Origin: Pyrenophora tritici-repentis
Lineage: Eukaryota > Ascomycota > Dothideomycetes > Pleosporales > Pleosporaceae
Direction of reading: 5' to 3'
Length of the DNA: 64,000 bases
Assembly: GCF_003171515.1 (NCBI RefSeq)
Contig: NC_089390.1
Coordinates: 7,378,001 to 7,442,000, forward strand
Numbering within the stretch: position 1 is the first letter of the stretch; the number at the start of each line of letters is the position of its first letter. Positions 54,701 through 64,000 of the stretch are shown piece after piece. A program made the position numbers and the translations under genes. The notes under the pieces are model-generated. The model was not told the DNA's origin, ran no database searches, and saw only the letters and a list, made by a program, of their open reading frames with translations.

Positions 54701-55482
54701 ACGCGAGGATTAAAGAGGCTGCTCTCGTACCAACCATCACTACCACATCCAACATGCGAGACAATTACAATGGTGCAAGTGTTCACTGGGACCAAGACAG
54801 GTCTATCAGCATCTTGGAGGCACGGCGTGCACAAGGCTATCCAGACGACGAGCCCATCATTGGCAAGCTCAAAGAACAATACAAGATCGTTGGCAATGGT
54901 GTGGACCGGAAGGTAGCTTTCGCAATGGGTCTTTCGCTATCTCAGGCCATCGAAAAAAATGCATCTGATTTCGCCGCCAATGGGATGACACCAAGTGCAA
55001 GTGAAATGTATTCTCTTGCCGATGATACAGAGGATGAGAAAAACGTTACCTCGGCGTTGTCACAGGAGCACCGGTATTCTGGCTCAGTCGCCAAAAGAGA
55101 CAGCGAATACCTTGAATTAGATGTCGATAGGCCATCAGAAACATCTCCTCGAACGTCCACGCTATCACAGACAGATACTGTCCAAGAAGCACCAGGTCTT
55201 CGCAAACGTCTATCGCAGCATTTCACCAACAGCATCGGTAGACTCTCACTACAATCACCATCAAAGAACCAGACATTATCCATTCTTACCAAACGCAGAA
55301 GAGAGCCGGATACAGGTGATGAAGAAATAGTCACAGTAGAGACTTCTTCGCCCTCAGAGCGTCCAGGGAAACGAGCCAAGCCAAGCCGAAAATCGCAGTC
55401 TTCTGCCGTAACTGCAGGTGAAAGCCATCGGAAGGATTCTATGAGCAGTAGCGGAAGATCAGCCAGCTCATCAGCTCAGTGA
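51721..55482 (+). CDS. dim-2: DIM-2-type C5-cytosine DNA methyltransferase
   Basis: Three exons (51721-51927, 51977-53996, 54047-55482; introns 49 and 50 nt) give 1220 aa. The catalytic domain has motif I LSIFSGGGSLDRGLEEGG, motif IV AGSPCPGFS (nucleophile Cys about 739, completed across the second intron) and motif VI ILENVVNM (about 779-786). Further on come QQRSRI (motif VIII) and the C-terminal EARRAQGYPDDE and IVGNGVDRKVA. Upstream lie BAH-like regions (VRVGDVVVFTPEKND, then IYKAEYPFKNEVFLSDNC). Size, BAH regions and the ENV triad fit DIM-2 rather than RID, which as I recall lacks ENV. DIM-2 carries out DNA methylation at heterochromatin and repeats after RIP in Neurospora. The C-terminal 170 residues are Ser-rich and basic. 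The DIM-2 assignment over RID is from memory of the families. Confidence 0.83.
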
Positions 55483-55915
55483 CGAACTCGGCATTCCAAA
55501 CTGACAGTCGAATTTGTGCCGAAACAATGGAATAAGAGACCGGAGAAAGAGCACAACGACCGCACTTGGTGAGATGGTTGGTCAAAGATCGGACTGGGTT
55601 GAGGAAGCAGGGTGGTGTAAGGAGGTGACAAAAAAGAGATGAGATGCTCATATGGCGAATTGGACGACAACGTTCGTGGCATAGGAGGATCTGATATTTT
55701 GATCTCTGTGACGCTGAAATTTGCTTGACTGATCGGAAATACCACCATATAGTCACATGTGATAATGTAAATAATGGACGGAACAGATGAGCTTCCACTC
55801 CGTCCGACCATAGTGGCATATACTTGCAGATAGTTCCAATCCAGATCTAACAACATTTCATGCTCATTTCAACATCGAAATTGCTTTCTAGTGACTAATC
55901 TCGTCGTTGTCCACT
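55483..55915. other. Intergenic between convergent genes
   Basis: 3' flanks of the methyltransferase and dihydroorotase genes. Minus-strand frames here are not supported. Confidence 0.5.
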
Positions 55916-57401
55916 CTACTTCCACACCACCCCCCACGTCTCCTCCCCCCTCCTAAACGGCACAACCTCGACACCCACATCCCCCTTACTCAAAACATCA
56001 ACCACCTTCCCCCCACCCCTCTTTAACACAATCCTCTCTTCCTTGTCATCTCCTACCCCATAAAACGCCCTTCCCCAACCGCCCAAAAACCCCTCCAACA
56101 CCTCCATACTAACATGCTCCTCCCTAATAACTCCCCTCTTAACCCCCACCTCCAGCGCATCAAGCACATACCCCACCGCATACGGCTGCGTGAAAACTCC
56201 CGCCGCAACCTTATCCTCGCCCCTCTTCTTACCCCGTGGATGCGGCGCCGAATCCGTGCCTAGGAAGAATTTCCCCCTGCTGCTCCCATCCACCACTGCG
56301 CGCAGCAATGCATCTCTATCCTCTGGCGTCTTGGCTACGGGCTTGCAGAAGCAAAAGGGGTCGCCGGCCCAGTCATCAATGATGAGGCTGAGGTGGTGCG
56401 CGGTTATTGTTCCGACGACGGTTGGGCCGCAGGACAGAACCGCGGTGAGGGCCGCGGCGGTGCTGCAGTGTTCGAGGATTATACGGAGGCGGGGGAAGGT
56501 GGTGTGCAGGGAGAGGAGGGTGGGGAGGAAGGCGGGTTCGGCGTTGAGGATTGTGATTGCGGGGTTTGTGGTGGTGGATGAGGTGGTGGAGGGGGCGGAG
56601 GGGGGTGTGGAGGGAACTTCGCCGTGGAGGTTGAGGACCATGTTTTGCGCTTCCATTTCTGCGAAGACGGGGTAGAAGAGTTTGTAGTCTAGGACGCCGG
56701 AGGAGGAGTTCTGTTGGTTTGGGGGTTGGGATTAGTTTGGGGCTTATTCTTTTCTGTTGTGGACGACTCCTCTCTCTTTTGGTTGTTTCTTACCCTACTT
56801 TCTCAAATACAGTGATATGAAATGGGGATGCAGAAACTCACAGTTGTAACACCAGCTGGATACGATTTCACACCCGTGATTCCCACTTTCTTGGCCTCGC
56901 GAATCGTCTCTGGGGTAATCGATTCGTGCAGATAGAGTGACATGAGATAATCGACGTTGGGCTCTATAGCACGCAGCCTGTCACGGTAATCAAGACATTG
57001 TTGCACTGTTGTAATGGGCGGCACGAGGTTAGGCTGCTCGATAGTTAGTCATTCAGTTTAGAGTCTATAAACACGGAACAGAGAGTAGTCATGTTAAGAA
57101 AGTATGAGTGATGACTAGCATGCAGAAACAGGGTTCAAAGAATATGTTCTTTTTGCATGTACGACGCGCGACCAGAGAATGCAAAAAGAAGTATAGTAGA
57201 CCCGAATAAAAATAGAGCATGTCTTAGGAGAGGAAAAACTGAAAAGACTAGAAACGTCAAACTCACCATAACATAAACCTGGTTCACACCCCCCTCTCGA
57301 ATCGTAGGTGTGATCAACTTGGACATATCCCCATCGCGCAAATGCACATGTGCGTCAAATGCTGCGGGCAGCTCTATCTCTTGCACCTTTGTAAACTCCA
57401 T
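55916..57401 (-). CDS. URA4: Dihydroorotase
   Basis: Three exons (57401-57267, 57033-56842, 56710-55916) give 373 aa. The first zinc site is FDAHVHLRDGDM. The splice join makes VYVMPNLVPPITTV, a conserved dihydroorotase segment. The carboxylated Lys lies in GVKSYPAGVTT, further metal ligands in NLHGE and ILEHCST, and the catalytic Asp in GTDSAPHPRGKK. This is the single-domain form of the enzyme, as in yeast Ura4. It closes the ring of carbamoyl aspartate to dihydroorotate in pyrimidine synthesis. The first intron is long for this window (233 nt) but has a perfect GACTAAC branch region. Confidence 0.95.
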
Positions 57402-57801
57402 TTCGTCACAGAAAAGTCGTGTTCGTAACGGGTGTTCGTAGTAACGTAGTTTACCCCAGTGTTGGAAATTTGAGGTCGATCCAATGCGGGGGTACGCGCT
57501 AGTACAAAAAGGGTAAGCATCACCACTTTCGGTATCTAGTTATTTCCAGAATGTGTAGATACGAAGTTTTGGCTTTCTGATCAATTGCAGGGGTTGATTT
57601 CTAGATCTATGCTGAATGGGTATAGGTGGTGTAACTCTACATTGAACGAGCAGAAAACAAAAAAGTACTAGGATTTGGCGTGGTGCAAATCCACTGTGTG
57701 AGATGACGCCGTGCAGTGGTACGTGGTACCCAACGTTGCGCAGGTGCGTATGGTGCTTCGTGTCGATAGCCTTCTCGCTACGATCCCGCGCCGTGGCGAA
57801 C
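57402..57801. other. Intergenic, URA4 promoter and DENND6 3' flank
   Basis: No supported gene. Short frames only; no RNA gene or repeat. Confidence 0.5.
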
Positions 57802-59530
57802 TCAAGTGCTGGCAACCGGGGATGTAACAGGTGTGTTCAACATTCCCGCCGATGCCTCATTCTCGAGCGAAATCTTCATCTCCAGCCACGAGTAGAAGTT
57901 GGGAGATCTGCAAAACGTCTCGTATAACCCGTCCCTTGCTCTGTGTCGCTGGATCGGCCCATTCCCGCGGAAGTTGACGCTGGTGCCGTATTTCCTTACA
58001 CTACTCAGGAAATCCGGTACACTGAAACTCGCGTAACGGTTCATTCCGCCAGGTGTTACGACGTTTGATGTGGCAAGGTAGCGATTGATGGGCGCGATGA
58101 ATTGTGCAGTGAGTTCGGCAAAGTGACGTCGAATGATGGGGCCCAGCTCACGCGTTTGATCGCCGAGCTTGAGCAGAGTTTCGATTTGCGAGAGAATGGT
58201 AGGATCAGATTTGAGGAAGCGTTTGGACGGTGTGTGGACTTCAATTCCGCCGCCGGGTAGATCTAGCAATGCGTTACGACTGGACTTGTGGTGTAGCGAG
58301 TGGTGGCGCCGCGTCGGTACGGGACCATCAAAGTTCTGGAGGTACAGTATGTGCGGTCTGGCCTTGTGGCTGGCTTCTGCTGCAGCGACGATACGCTTTA
58401 GAAGGAATGGGTTGGTGATACCGATAACGAAAGATATCGGGGTGCCGCCATCGATGCCAATGCTCTTGAAATTTGCCTGCATGGTCATGTAAGGCTTGAC
58501 CACACCAGCGTATGGTACTGGGCAAATGAGATCGACGAGTGAAGACACAGCCTCACTCGCTAGCTGAGGCGACTTTGCAATGACGATTACGCTTTCACAG
58601 AGTACTAGCTTTTCGTAAAGCACGTAAAGGTCAGTGATGCAGGGCATGTAGTGCATGATGTTGTCCCAAGAGCCTATCGGTTCATATGCATAAATGGAGA
58701 GGGGTGTGTCTGAGATCAAAGGAGTTGGTCCTGGGAGGCCCTGCAACGGGAACGATCGATGAGGCGCAATGTCCAATGCCAAGTTGTTTCCCATAAACGG
58801 GAGGTCGTGATGTCCCAAAGCCGGCGGGTGCCATGTATTCATTTGTGAGTAGGCCGCTTCTATGGTCGATGGGTCGCTGATATGGCCTGTTTCTGTCATC
58901 TTTCGTAGGAGGCGATGGTGGAAGGCGGTGAAGTTGTGATGCGAGATCAAGACCAGCGTCCTTTGATTAAAACTCCTTTTCATGGTATCGTCGAACTCCT
59001 GGCGGAAGATGCACGAGCCATAGAGAGTATCAGAACTACCATGAGGGGCATTGGGCGAAGTTAGTTTGATGTCAGGGGAGTTGTTGGTAATGGCAAAGTC
59101 GTAGGCAAGATCCTCAGCGGTCTCGGTGTTTTGCTGCTCAGGGAAACTGGGCTGTCTTAGATGGGCGGCACACAAGTCAGACGAATGTGTGGTACCTGTT
59201 GAAGCAGATGGCGCTTAGATCGGCTGTCGCGAACGGGACATCTGGTGGGTATAGTATCTCGATTTCTGGGCTATTGAACTCTCAACTTGCTGTCTCGGTA
59301 ATGCAGCATTCTTCCTCACCTACCCTATATCGACATTGAAGTTGCAAACAATGCTGTCCATGTCAGACGCGGACACGAGCGACGTGCAGTGCAACTTACA
59401 AGGCCACGGCCCAGTACTTGAAGCCTCCTGTTGCGATGGGCGACATCTTCGGCTCCCGCAGCTTCTCCATCTCTTCCTCGCGCCGGGAGCGGCGATGGGA
59501 GCTCAGAAACTTATTCTTGAACTTCTCCAT
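57802..59530 (-). CDS. DENND6-like DENN-domain protein
   Basis: Four exons (59530-59400, 59353-59324, 59270-59196, 59146-57802) give 526 aa. The small second and third exons (30 and 75 nt) are supported by splice signals and by the sequence they create: YWAVAFIVCNFNVDIGPEIE, then DLSAICFNSFPEQQ. This matches the start of DENND6 proteins (FDLEIGP... then SFPDS). LYGSCIFRQEFDD and RTLVLISHHNFTAFHHRLL follow, and the central DENN part has YVLYEKLVLCESVIVI. DENND6 proteins are exchange factors for Rab GTPases in endosomal recycling. Using the main exon alone gives a false start about ten codons upstream of the true acceptor. Confidence 0.85.
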
Positions 59531-60011
59531 GGGCCTGGTTGAGGCACCTGACAAGTGCAGGTGAACGGTGGACGATGTGAGGCGGCGGCGGCTGCTATCA
59601 GGCTGGGCCAATGGTTCTGACTCGGATCGACTTAGCAAATTAGCGAGCTCGGAGACTGACGACCATCATGACAGTGAGGGACGTGGAGAGGAGCTATGGG
59701 TCGTCGTTGGCACATGATTTTGCCAGGGGCTGCGCCGTGAAGGTCGCTTTTGGGCAAAATGTCTCGTTTATGGGGGGTTGAGTCGGCTGGCGCAGGGATA
59801 CAGGCGCTTCTGTACGATGACGTGCGGGCCATGCTCGCGTGGCTCGGATCATCAACACCAACCAGCATCGTGAGGGCTGTGGTTCTGCTTAACCGTCCCG
59901 TATTCTACCAAAACCACCGCCCCGCTACTACCCCGCCTCCCGCACAACATGCAATACCTTCGCTGCTAGCACTATGAAACCCGCTCTGCATTTCTTCCTC
60001 CCGTGCTCACC
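59531..60011. other. Divergent promoter of DENND6 and VAC14
   Basis: About 480 bp shared upstream region; no gene, RNA or repeat seen. The frame upstream of the DENND6-like ATG is open but begins with TTG only. Confidence 0.5.
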
Positions 60012-63000
60012 ATGGACGCCAATATCACTAAAGCGCTCAATGATAAGCTCTACGACAAGCGCAAGAGCGGAGCACTCGAGCTCGAAGGCCTCATCCGCGA
60101 TGCCCTCGCCGTCCAGGACCACGATAGGATAGCCAAGATCGTGCACCAGCTCTGCCACGAGTACGCCTATGCCGTCCACCAGCCACATGCCCGCAACGGC
60201 GGCCTCATTGGCCTGGCCGCGGCCTCGATAGCCCTGGGACCTGTTCGTAGATATGGTATTGCACGCAACGTGAATGGAAGCCTGACTGCATAGCAGGAAG
60301 TCGCTCGCTATCTCGAAGAAATCGTTCCCCCAGTACTGGCCTGCTTCAGCGACCAAGATGCGCGTGTTAGGTACTACGCGTGCGAGAGCATGTACAACAT
60401 CGCCAAAGTTGCAAAGGGTGAGATACTCGTCTACTTCAACCAGGTCTTTGACGCTCTGTGCAAGGTAAGGCAACCACCCCCACTGGCAGTCAACTGCGGC
60501 ACTGAGAGTACCACTAACACGGCACGGGCTGACCAGATGGCCGCCGATTCGGAGCTCTCGGTCAAGAATGGCGCAGAGTTGCTCGACCGCCTGATCAAAG
60601 ACATTGTATCCGAGTCTGCCGCTAGCTACGTCTCCGTACTACACACTTCGCCCGACCAGCAGGATCCCAATGACGAACCCCATCCCTACGCCTTCAGCCT
60701 CGAACGCTTCCTGCCCCTCCTCGAAGAGCGCATCAACGTCCTTAATCCGTACACACGCTCCTTCCTTGTGGCATGGATAACGCTGCTAGACTCCATACCC
60801 GATCTCGAGCTCATCGCCCATCTTCCTCGTTTCCTCGGCGGCCTGTTCAAGTTCCTGAGCGACAGCAACACCGACGTATATACCATGACACAGGCCGCGC
60901 TAGATAGATTTCTAAGTGAAATCAAGAAGATCGCACGCATCAAGAAGGGCATAGCCGATAGTAAGAGGAGCAACAGCAAAGACGAGCGTAGACACTCTGC
61001 CGATAGCCTACATAGTGCGAGTGAGGCGACAGACACTACGCCCATGGAGCCACTTGACTCCATGGACGACAGAAACGACATGAGCGGGGAAAGTGCGTCT
61101 GTCTCAGAGGACAGTGACAAGTCGGTCACTGGAGACGAGAACTGGATACCAGGCCAGGACGTGCATGTCGACCACCCCAAGATCCTGGAGATATTGGTCG
61201 ACTTCCTGGTTCCTCCGCCAGGCAAGTCCTCAGCGTACGGTGCTATGGCAACACAGCTAACTCTAACAGACACCGAGGAGGAGCAAACCGAGATAGTGCT
61301 CACTGCTCTCCGTTGGATAGATAACTTGTTCGATATTTGCCCAGAAGACATTATGCCCTTCGTTCCGAGCCTCCTGTCGCACGTCTTGCCAAGAATGTCA
61401 CACGAGGTCGACACGGTTCGCAAAGCGGCGGTCAAGGTCAACGCCGCGCTGATGGACTACATCCTGTCTCTGTCTGACGACAATCGCCTTCGGGATGGTG
61501 CCGGAAGCGGACAGATCCAACTCCCACCATCCCTGTCTGAGCTCGGTAAAGAGCTCACTGGCACACAGCGGCGCGATTCGAACTTGTCTGGCAGGTTGCT
61601 CAAGGCAGTCATTCGGGACCAAGCAAACAAAGCCGAATCGCCTGATGGCAAGGCCACGCGTTCCTCCACCCCAGCAGAGGCAGAGGAACGAGGTCCATCG
61701 CCACGCCCCATACCTGAGTTGGACTATCAAGCTGCCGTCAGTGCTCTGACGTTGCAGTTTTTGAACGAACACGAAGCCACCAGAGTCGCAGCTATAGCAT
61801 GGCTGATTATGCTCCATAGGATGGCTCCTGGCAGAGTGAGACAGACCTCTCTCAGGTATTGTAAGCTTATTAACAACCATGCAGATACTCACCGTCGACG
61901 ATGGTACTTTTCCTGCACTCCTCAAGACGCTCTCCGACCCTTCAGATGCAGTTGTTACCCGCGACCTACTTCTGCTTTCTCAAATCTCATTACACAGCGA
62001 TGATACCTACTTCACATCATTCATGGTTAACCTCCTGAAGCTGTTCTGCACTGATCGTAGGCTGCTCGAGACTCGTGGCAATCTCATTATCCGACAGTTA
62101 TGTCTTACACTCAGCGCTGAGCGTATATATCGGACCATGGCCGACTGTCTCGCTAAGGATGAAGATGTAGAGTTTGCGAGCATAATGGTTCAGAATCTCA
62201 ACAACAACCTCATCACTGCGCCCGAACTGGCCGACCTACGGAGACGACTGAGGAATCTTGACAATAGGGTAAGAAAACCTTGTCCATCATGCACTAAAAT
62301 ACTAACAAACACAGGACGGACAATCATTTTTTGTTACATTATTCAAGGCTTGGTGCCACAACGCCGTAGCGACCTTCTCACTATGTCTTCTAGCACAAGC
62401 TTACGAACAGGCATACCATTTGCTTCAGGTCTTGTAAGTTGTTTAATGGAGTTATTATGAGCTGCAGTACTGACTTGACCCAGCGCCGATCTTGAGATGA
62501 CTGTCAACATGCTCATTCAGATCGATAAGCTCGTTCAACTTCTTGAATCACCAGTCTTTACCTGTGAGCATCTCCGACCTAATCTAACTGAAACAGACTG
62601 ACAACCATCTTTAGACCTCCGCATGCAACTCCTCGAGCCGGAAAGATACCCGTACCTGTACAAGTGCATGTACGGGCTACTCATGCTTCTCCCCCAATCC
62701 TCGGCCTTTGCAGCGCTTAAGAACCGCCTCAACAGCGTCTCGGCCATTGGCTACTTGCACATTGCGCCCCAGCGCAGCAGCTCGACGTATGTCCACCCCT
62801 CTTCTTCGTCCCCTACCCTAAACCACTTGCGGCAAAAAAGCTCAGAGATTGGGTCAAACAGTAGTAGCGGCAGCGGTATGACCTCGTCTGGAGGGCCTAA
62901 TATCCCCACTTTTGAAAGGCCTGGCAGGCTGAAACCGAGAGATGGACTGGGTGGTGCAGATGCAGGTGGGACTGTCAAGTGGAGTGAGTTGCTAGATAGG

Positions 63001-63279
63001 TTCAAACAGACGCAAGAGAAGGCTCGACGCAGTCAGCGAATGGCTAGCTTGGGCGAGGAGGAGGAAATCCAGGAGAAGATGGGTCCGACGGTGCCAACGC
63101 CTTCTGCGCCGCCAAAAAGTGTTGCGGGGTTGAGGCCAGGGAGCCCAGCGGGGGCGATGAGACCGCCTCCTGTGCCAGCACCAGTGGGCCCAGTGCCGGG
63201 ACATAAGCCAAGGTCTAGTCTAAGCAATCTGGGTAGATTTGCTGGTGGTGTTGCTGGACGGAGGAAGGACAAGAAGTAA
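60012..63279 (+). CDS. VAC14: VAC14, scaffold of the PI(3,5)P2 synthesis complex
   Basis: Seven exons (60012-60242, 60297-60464, 60537-61835, 61885-62268, 62315-62433, 62484-62563, 62615-63279) give 981 aa. The HEAT-repeat N-terminus contains DKRKSGALELEGLIRD, then EEIVPPVLACFSDQDARVRY and ESMYNIAKVAKGEILVYFN, a Vac14 hallmark. The middle has ALRWIDNLFDICPEDIMPF. The C-terminal Fig4-binding part reads DLEMTVNMLIQIDKLVQLLE and LRMQLLEPERYPYLYKCMYG. Vac14 holds the kinase Fab1 and phosphatase Fig4 on the vacuole membrane and so sets PI(3,5)P2 levels. The tail is Ser/Pro-rich and basic. The first donor is GTTCGT, weaker than usual but fixed by conservation. A GTATGT in the last exon could be a cryptic donor but the frame reads through as coding. 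Confidence 0.94.
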
Positions 63280-63413
63280 TAACCAGCCATGTTTTCATGA
63301 TTGATGCGTTTGCGCGAGTGGGCACAAGCTGCATTGCAGGCGTCGTTTTGGGAGCAATGATGGGGCTTTTATGGAGTTCTTCAGCATGGTCGGCGTCAAT
63401 GCAGAGTATTGCT

Positions 63414-64000
63414 TCAACGATGTTTGCCCTTTCTGAACCTGACGCCATCGCCGTCTTTTTCCTTCCACCCCGTCGTGTCTCCTTCAGCTGCATCTGCATG
63501 CTCGCCCAGAACCCATGTCTTGACAATCTCTTTGATCTCGGGTTTTTTCTTCTCAAGCCTCTTGGCCTCGCGCACCTTCCTCACATAACCACCGTACACG
63601 GCCACTTCGGCAATAGCGATGCCGGCGGCTCCTCCCATGCTCAATCCCAGCCTACTTCCCACACTCCAGCTCCGCGCAGCCACCCAAATGAAAACGGCAA
63701 CACAGACAATGGAGACTAATATGTTTATGATTAAGATGATCTGACGGTGGACTTCTTCGTAGGACACGTCGTCTTCTTCGGCGGAGGCCTTGTGAGTGGC
63801 GCCGATGCTAAAGGGCTCTGGGGCACGAGGGAAGCGTTGCGAGAAGGATTCGCGAGTAGGGGTTGGGTGCAACATTCTTTCGTAGGAGAGAGCTTCTTGT
63901 TCGGCGCGGAGACGGGCCATGAGGGCCTGGTATTCTGGTGTTTGGGCAGGCTTCGGGGGCGGTGGTGGGGTGTAGATTGTGGTGTTTTGAAGGAGGGCTG
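63414..64000 (-). CDS. VMA12: Vma12/TMEM199-like V-ATPase assembly factor, 5' end beyond window
   Basis: The frame is open from the right edge to a stop at 63414; an internal Met at 63920 (MARLRAEQEALSYERM) is unlikely to be the start. Upstream residues read NTTIYTPPPPPKPAQTPEYQ and lead into ALMARLRAEQEALSYERML, the conserved cytosolic segment of Vma12 proteins. Two membrane helices follow (IILIINILVSIVCVAVFIWV and LSMGGAAGIAIAEVAVYGGY) and then a charged tail. Vma12 resides in the ER and helps assemble the V0 sector of the vacuolar ATPase. The gene is convergent with VAC14, 134 bp between stop codons. Confidence 0.85.
   Translation of the reverse strand, partial: ALLQNTTIYTPPPPPKPAQTPEYQALMARLRAEQEALSYERMLHPTPTRESFSQRFPRAPEPFSIGATHKASAEEDDVSYEEVHRQIILIINILVSIVCVAVFIWVAARSWSVGSRLGLSMGGAAGIAIAEVAVYGGYVRKVREAKRLEKKKPEIKEIVKTWVLGEHADAAEGDTTGWKEKDGDGVRFRKGKHR

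Noticed and set aside
1..64000. CRISPR arrays, bacterial operon features, tRNA genes
   Set aside because: The window is fungal nuclear DNA. I scanned intergenic stretches by eye for tRNA B-box motifs and spaced palindromic arrays and saw none; a tRNAscan run would settle tRNA absence.

Overview
The window is nuclear DNA of a filamentous ascomycete, most likely a Dothideomycete of the Pleosporales type. Genes lie on both strands about 1-2 kb apart and carry short GT-AG introns (mostly 46-60 nt) with CTAAC/CTGAC-like branch sites. The gene set is fungal: a DIM-2-type DNA methyltransferase, a Con-6 conidiation protein, a Get3 ATPase, UGGT, and a single dispersed 5S rRNA gene. Most proteins here are split by introns, so I rebuilt gene models by joining exons where frame, splice signals and protein-family conservation agree.

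Left part (1-10.5 kb) is accessory in character. It holds a pogo-type transposase cut by the window edge, then a zinc alcohol dehydrogenase, a secreted aspartyl protease, an FAD monooxygenase, a membrane-anchored luciferase-domain protein, a class II aldolase with a repeat-bearing N-terminus, and a secreted class 3 lipase. No polyketide or peptide synthase backbone is present, so I do not call it a biosynthetic cluster.

Centre (12-37 kb) holds housekeeping genes: GET3 (tail-anchored protein insertion), an ISWI chromatin remodeller, ribosomal protein L27a, mitochondrial GatB, an inositol-monophosphatase family protein and an RBM42-like RNA-binding protein. Among them lie a small secreted cysteine-rich protein gene broken by a frameshift (20.8-21.2 kb), a 758-aa unknown protein, and a 3.4-kb DNA transposon (26.8-30.2 kb) sitting about 260 bp upstream of GatB. 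That transposon has 88-bp terminal inverted repeats, a DD34E transposase and a convergent second gene of unknown function. Three small basic ORFs packed head to tail follow it, and a 115-bp MITE lies at 34.1 kb.

Right part (37-64 kb) holds 6-phosphogluconate dehydrogenase, an LSM12-like protein, a 5S rRNA gene, a Con-6 protein with a CA microsatellite in its intron, UGGT (ER glycoprotein quality control, ending in an HNEL retrieval signal), a DUF3431 membrane protein, the DIM-2-like cytosine methyltransferase, dihydroorotase (pyrimidine synthesis), a DENND6-like protein, VAC14 (vacuolar PI(3,5)P2 scaffold) and, cut by the right edge, a Vma12-like V-ATPase assembly factor.

The items most worth a second look are the two-gene transposon, the frameshifted secreted cysteine-rich gene, the 5S gene with compensatory helix changes, the MITE, and the tandem small basic ORFs. 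All identifications come from reading the sequence and from knowledge of protein families; no database search was run.
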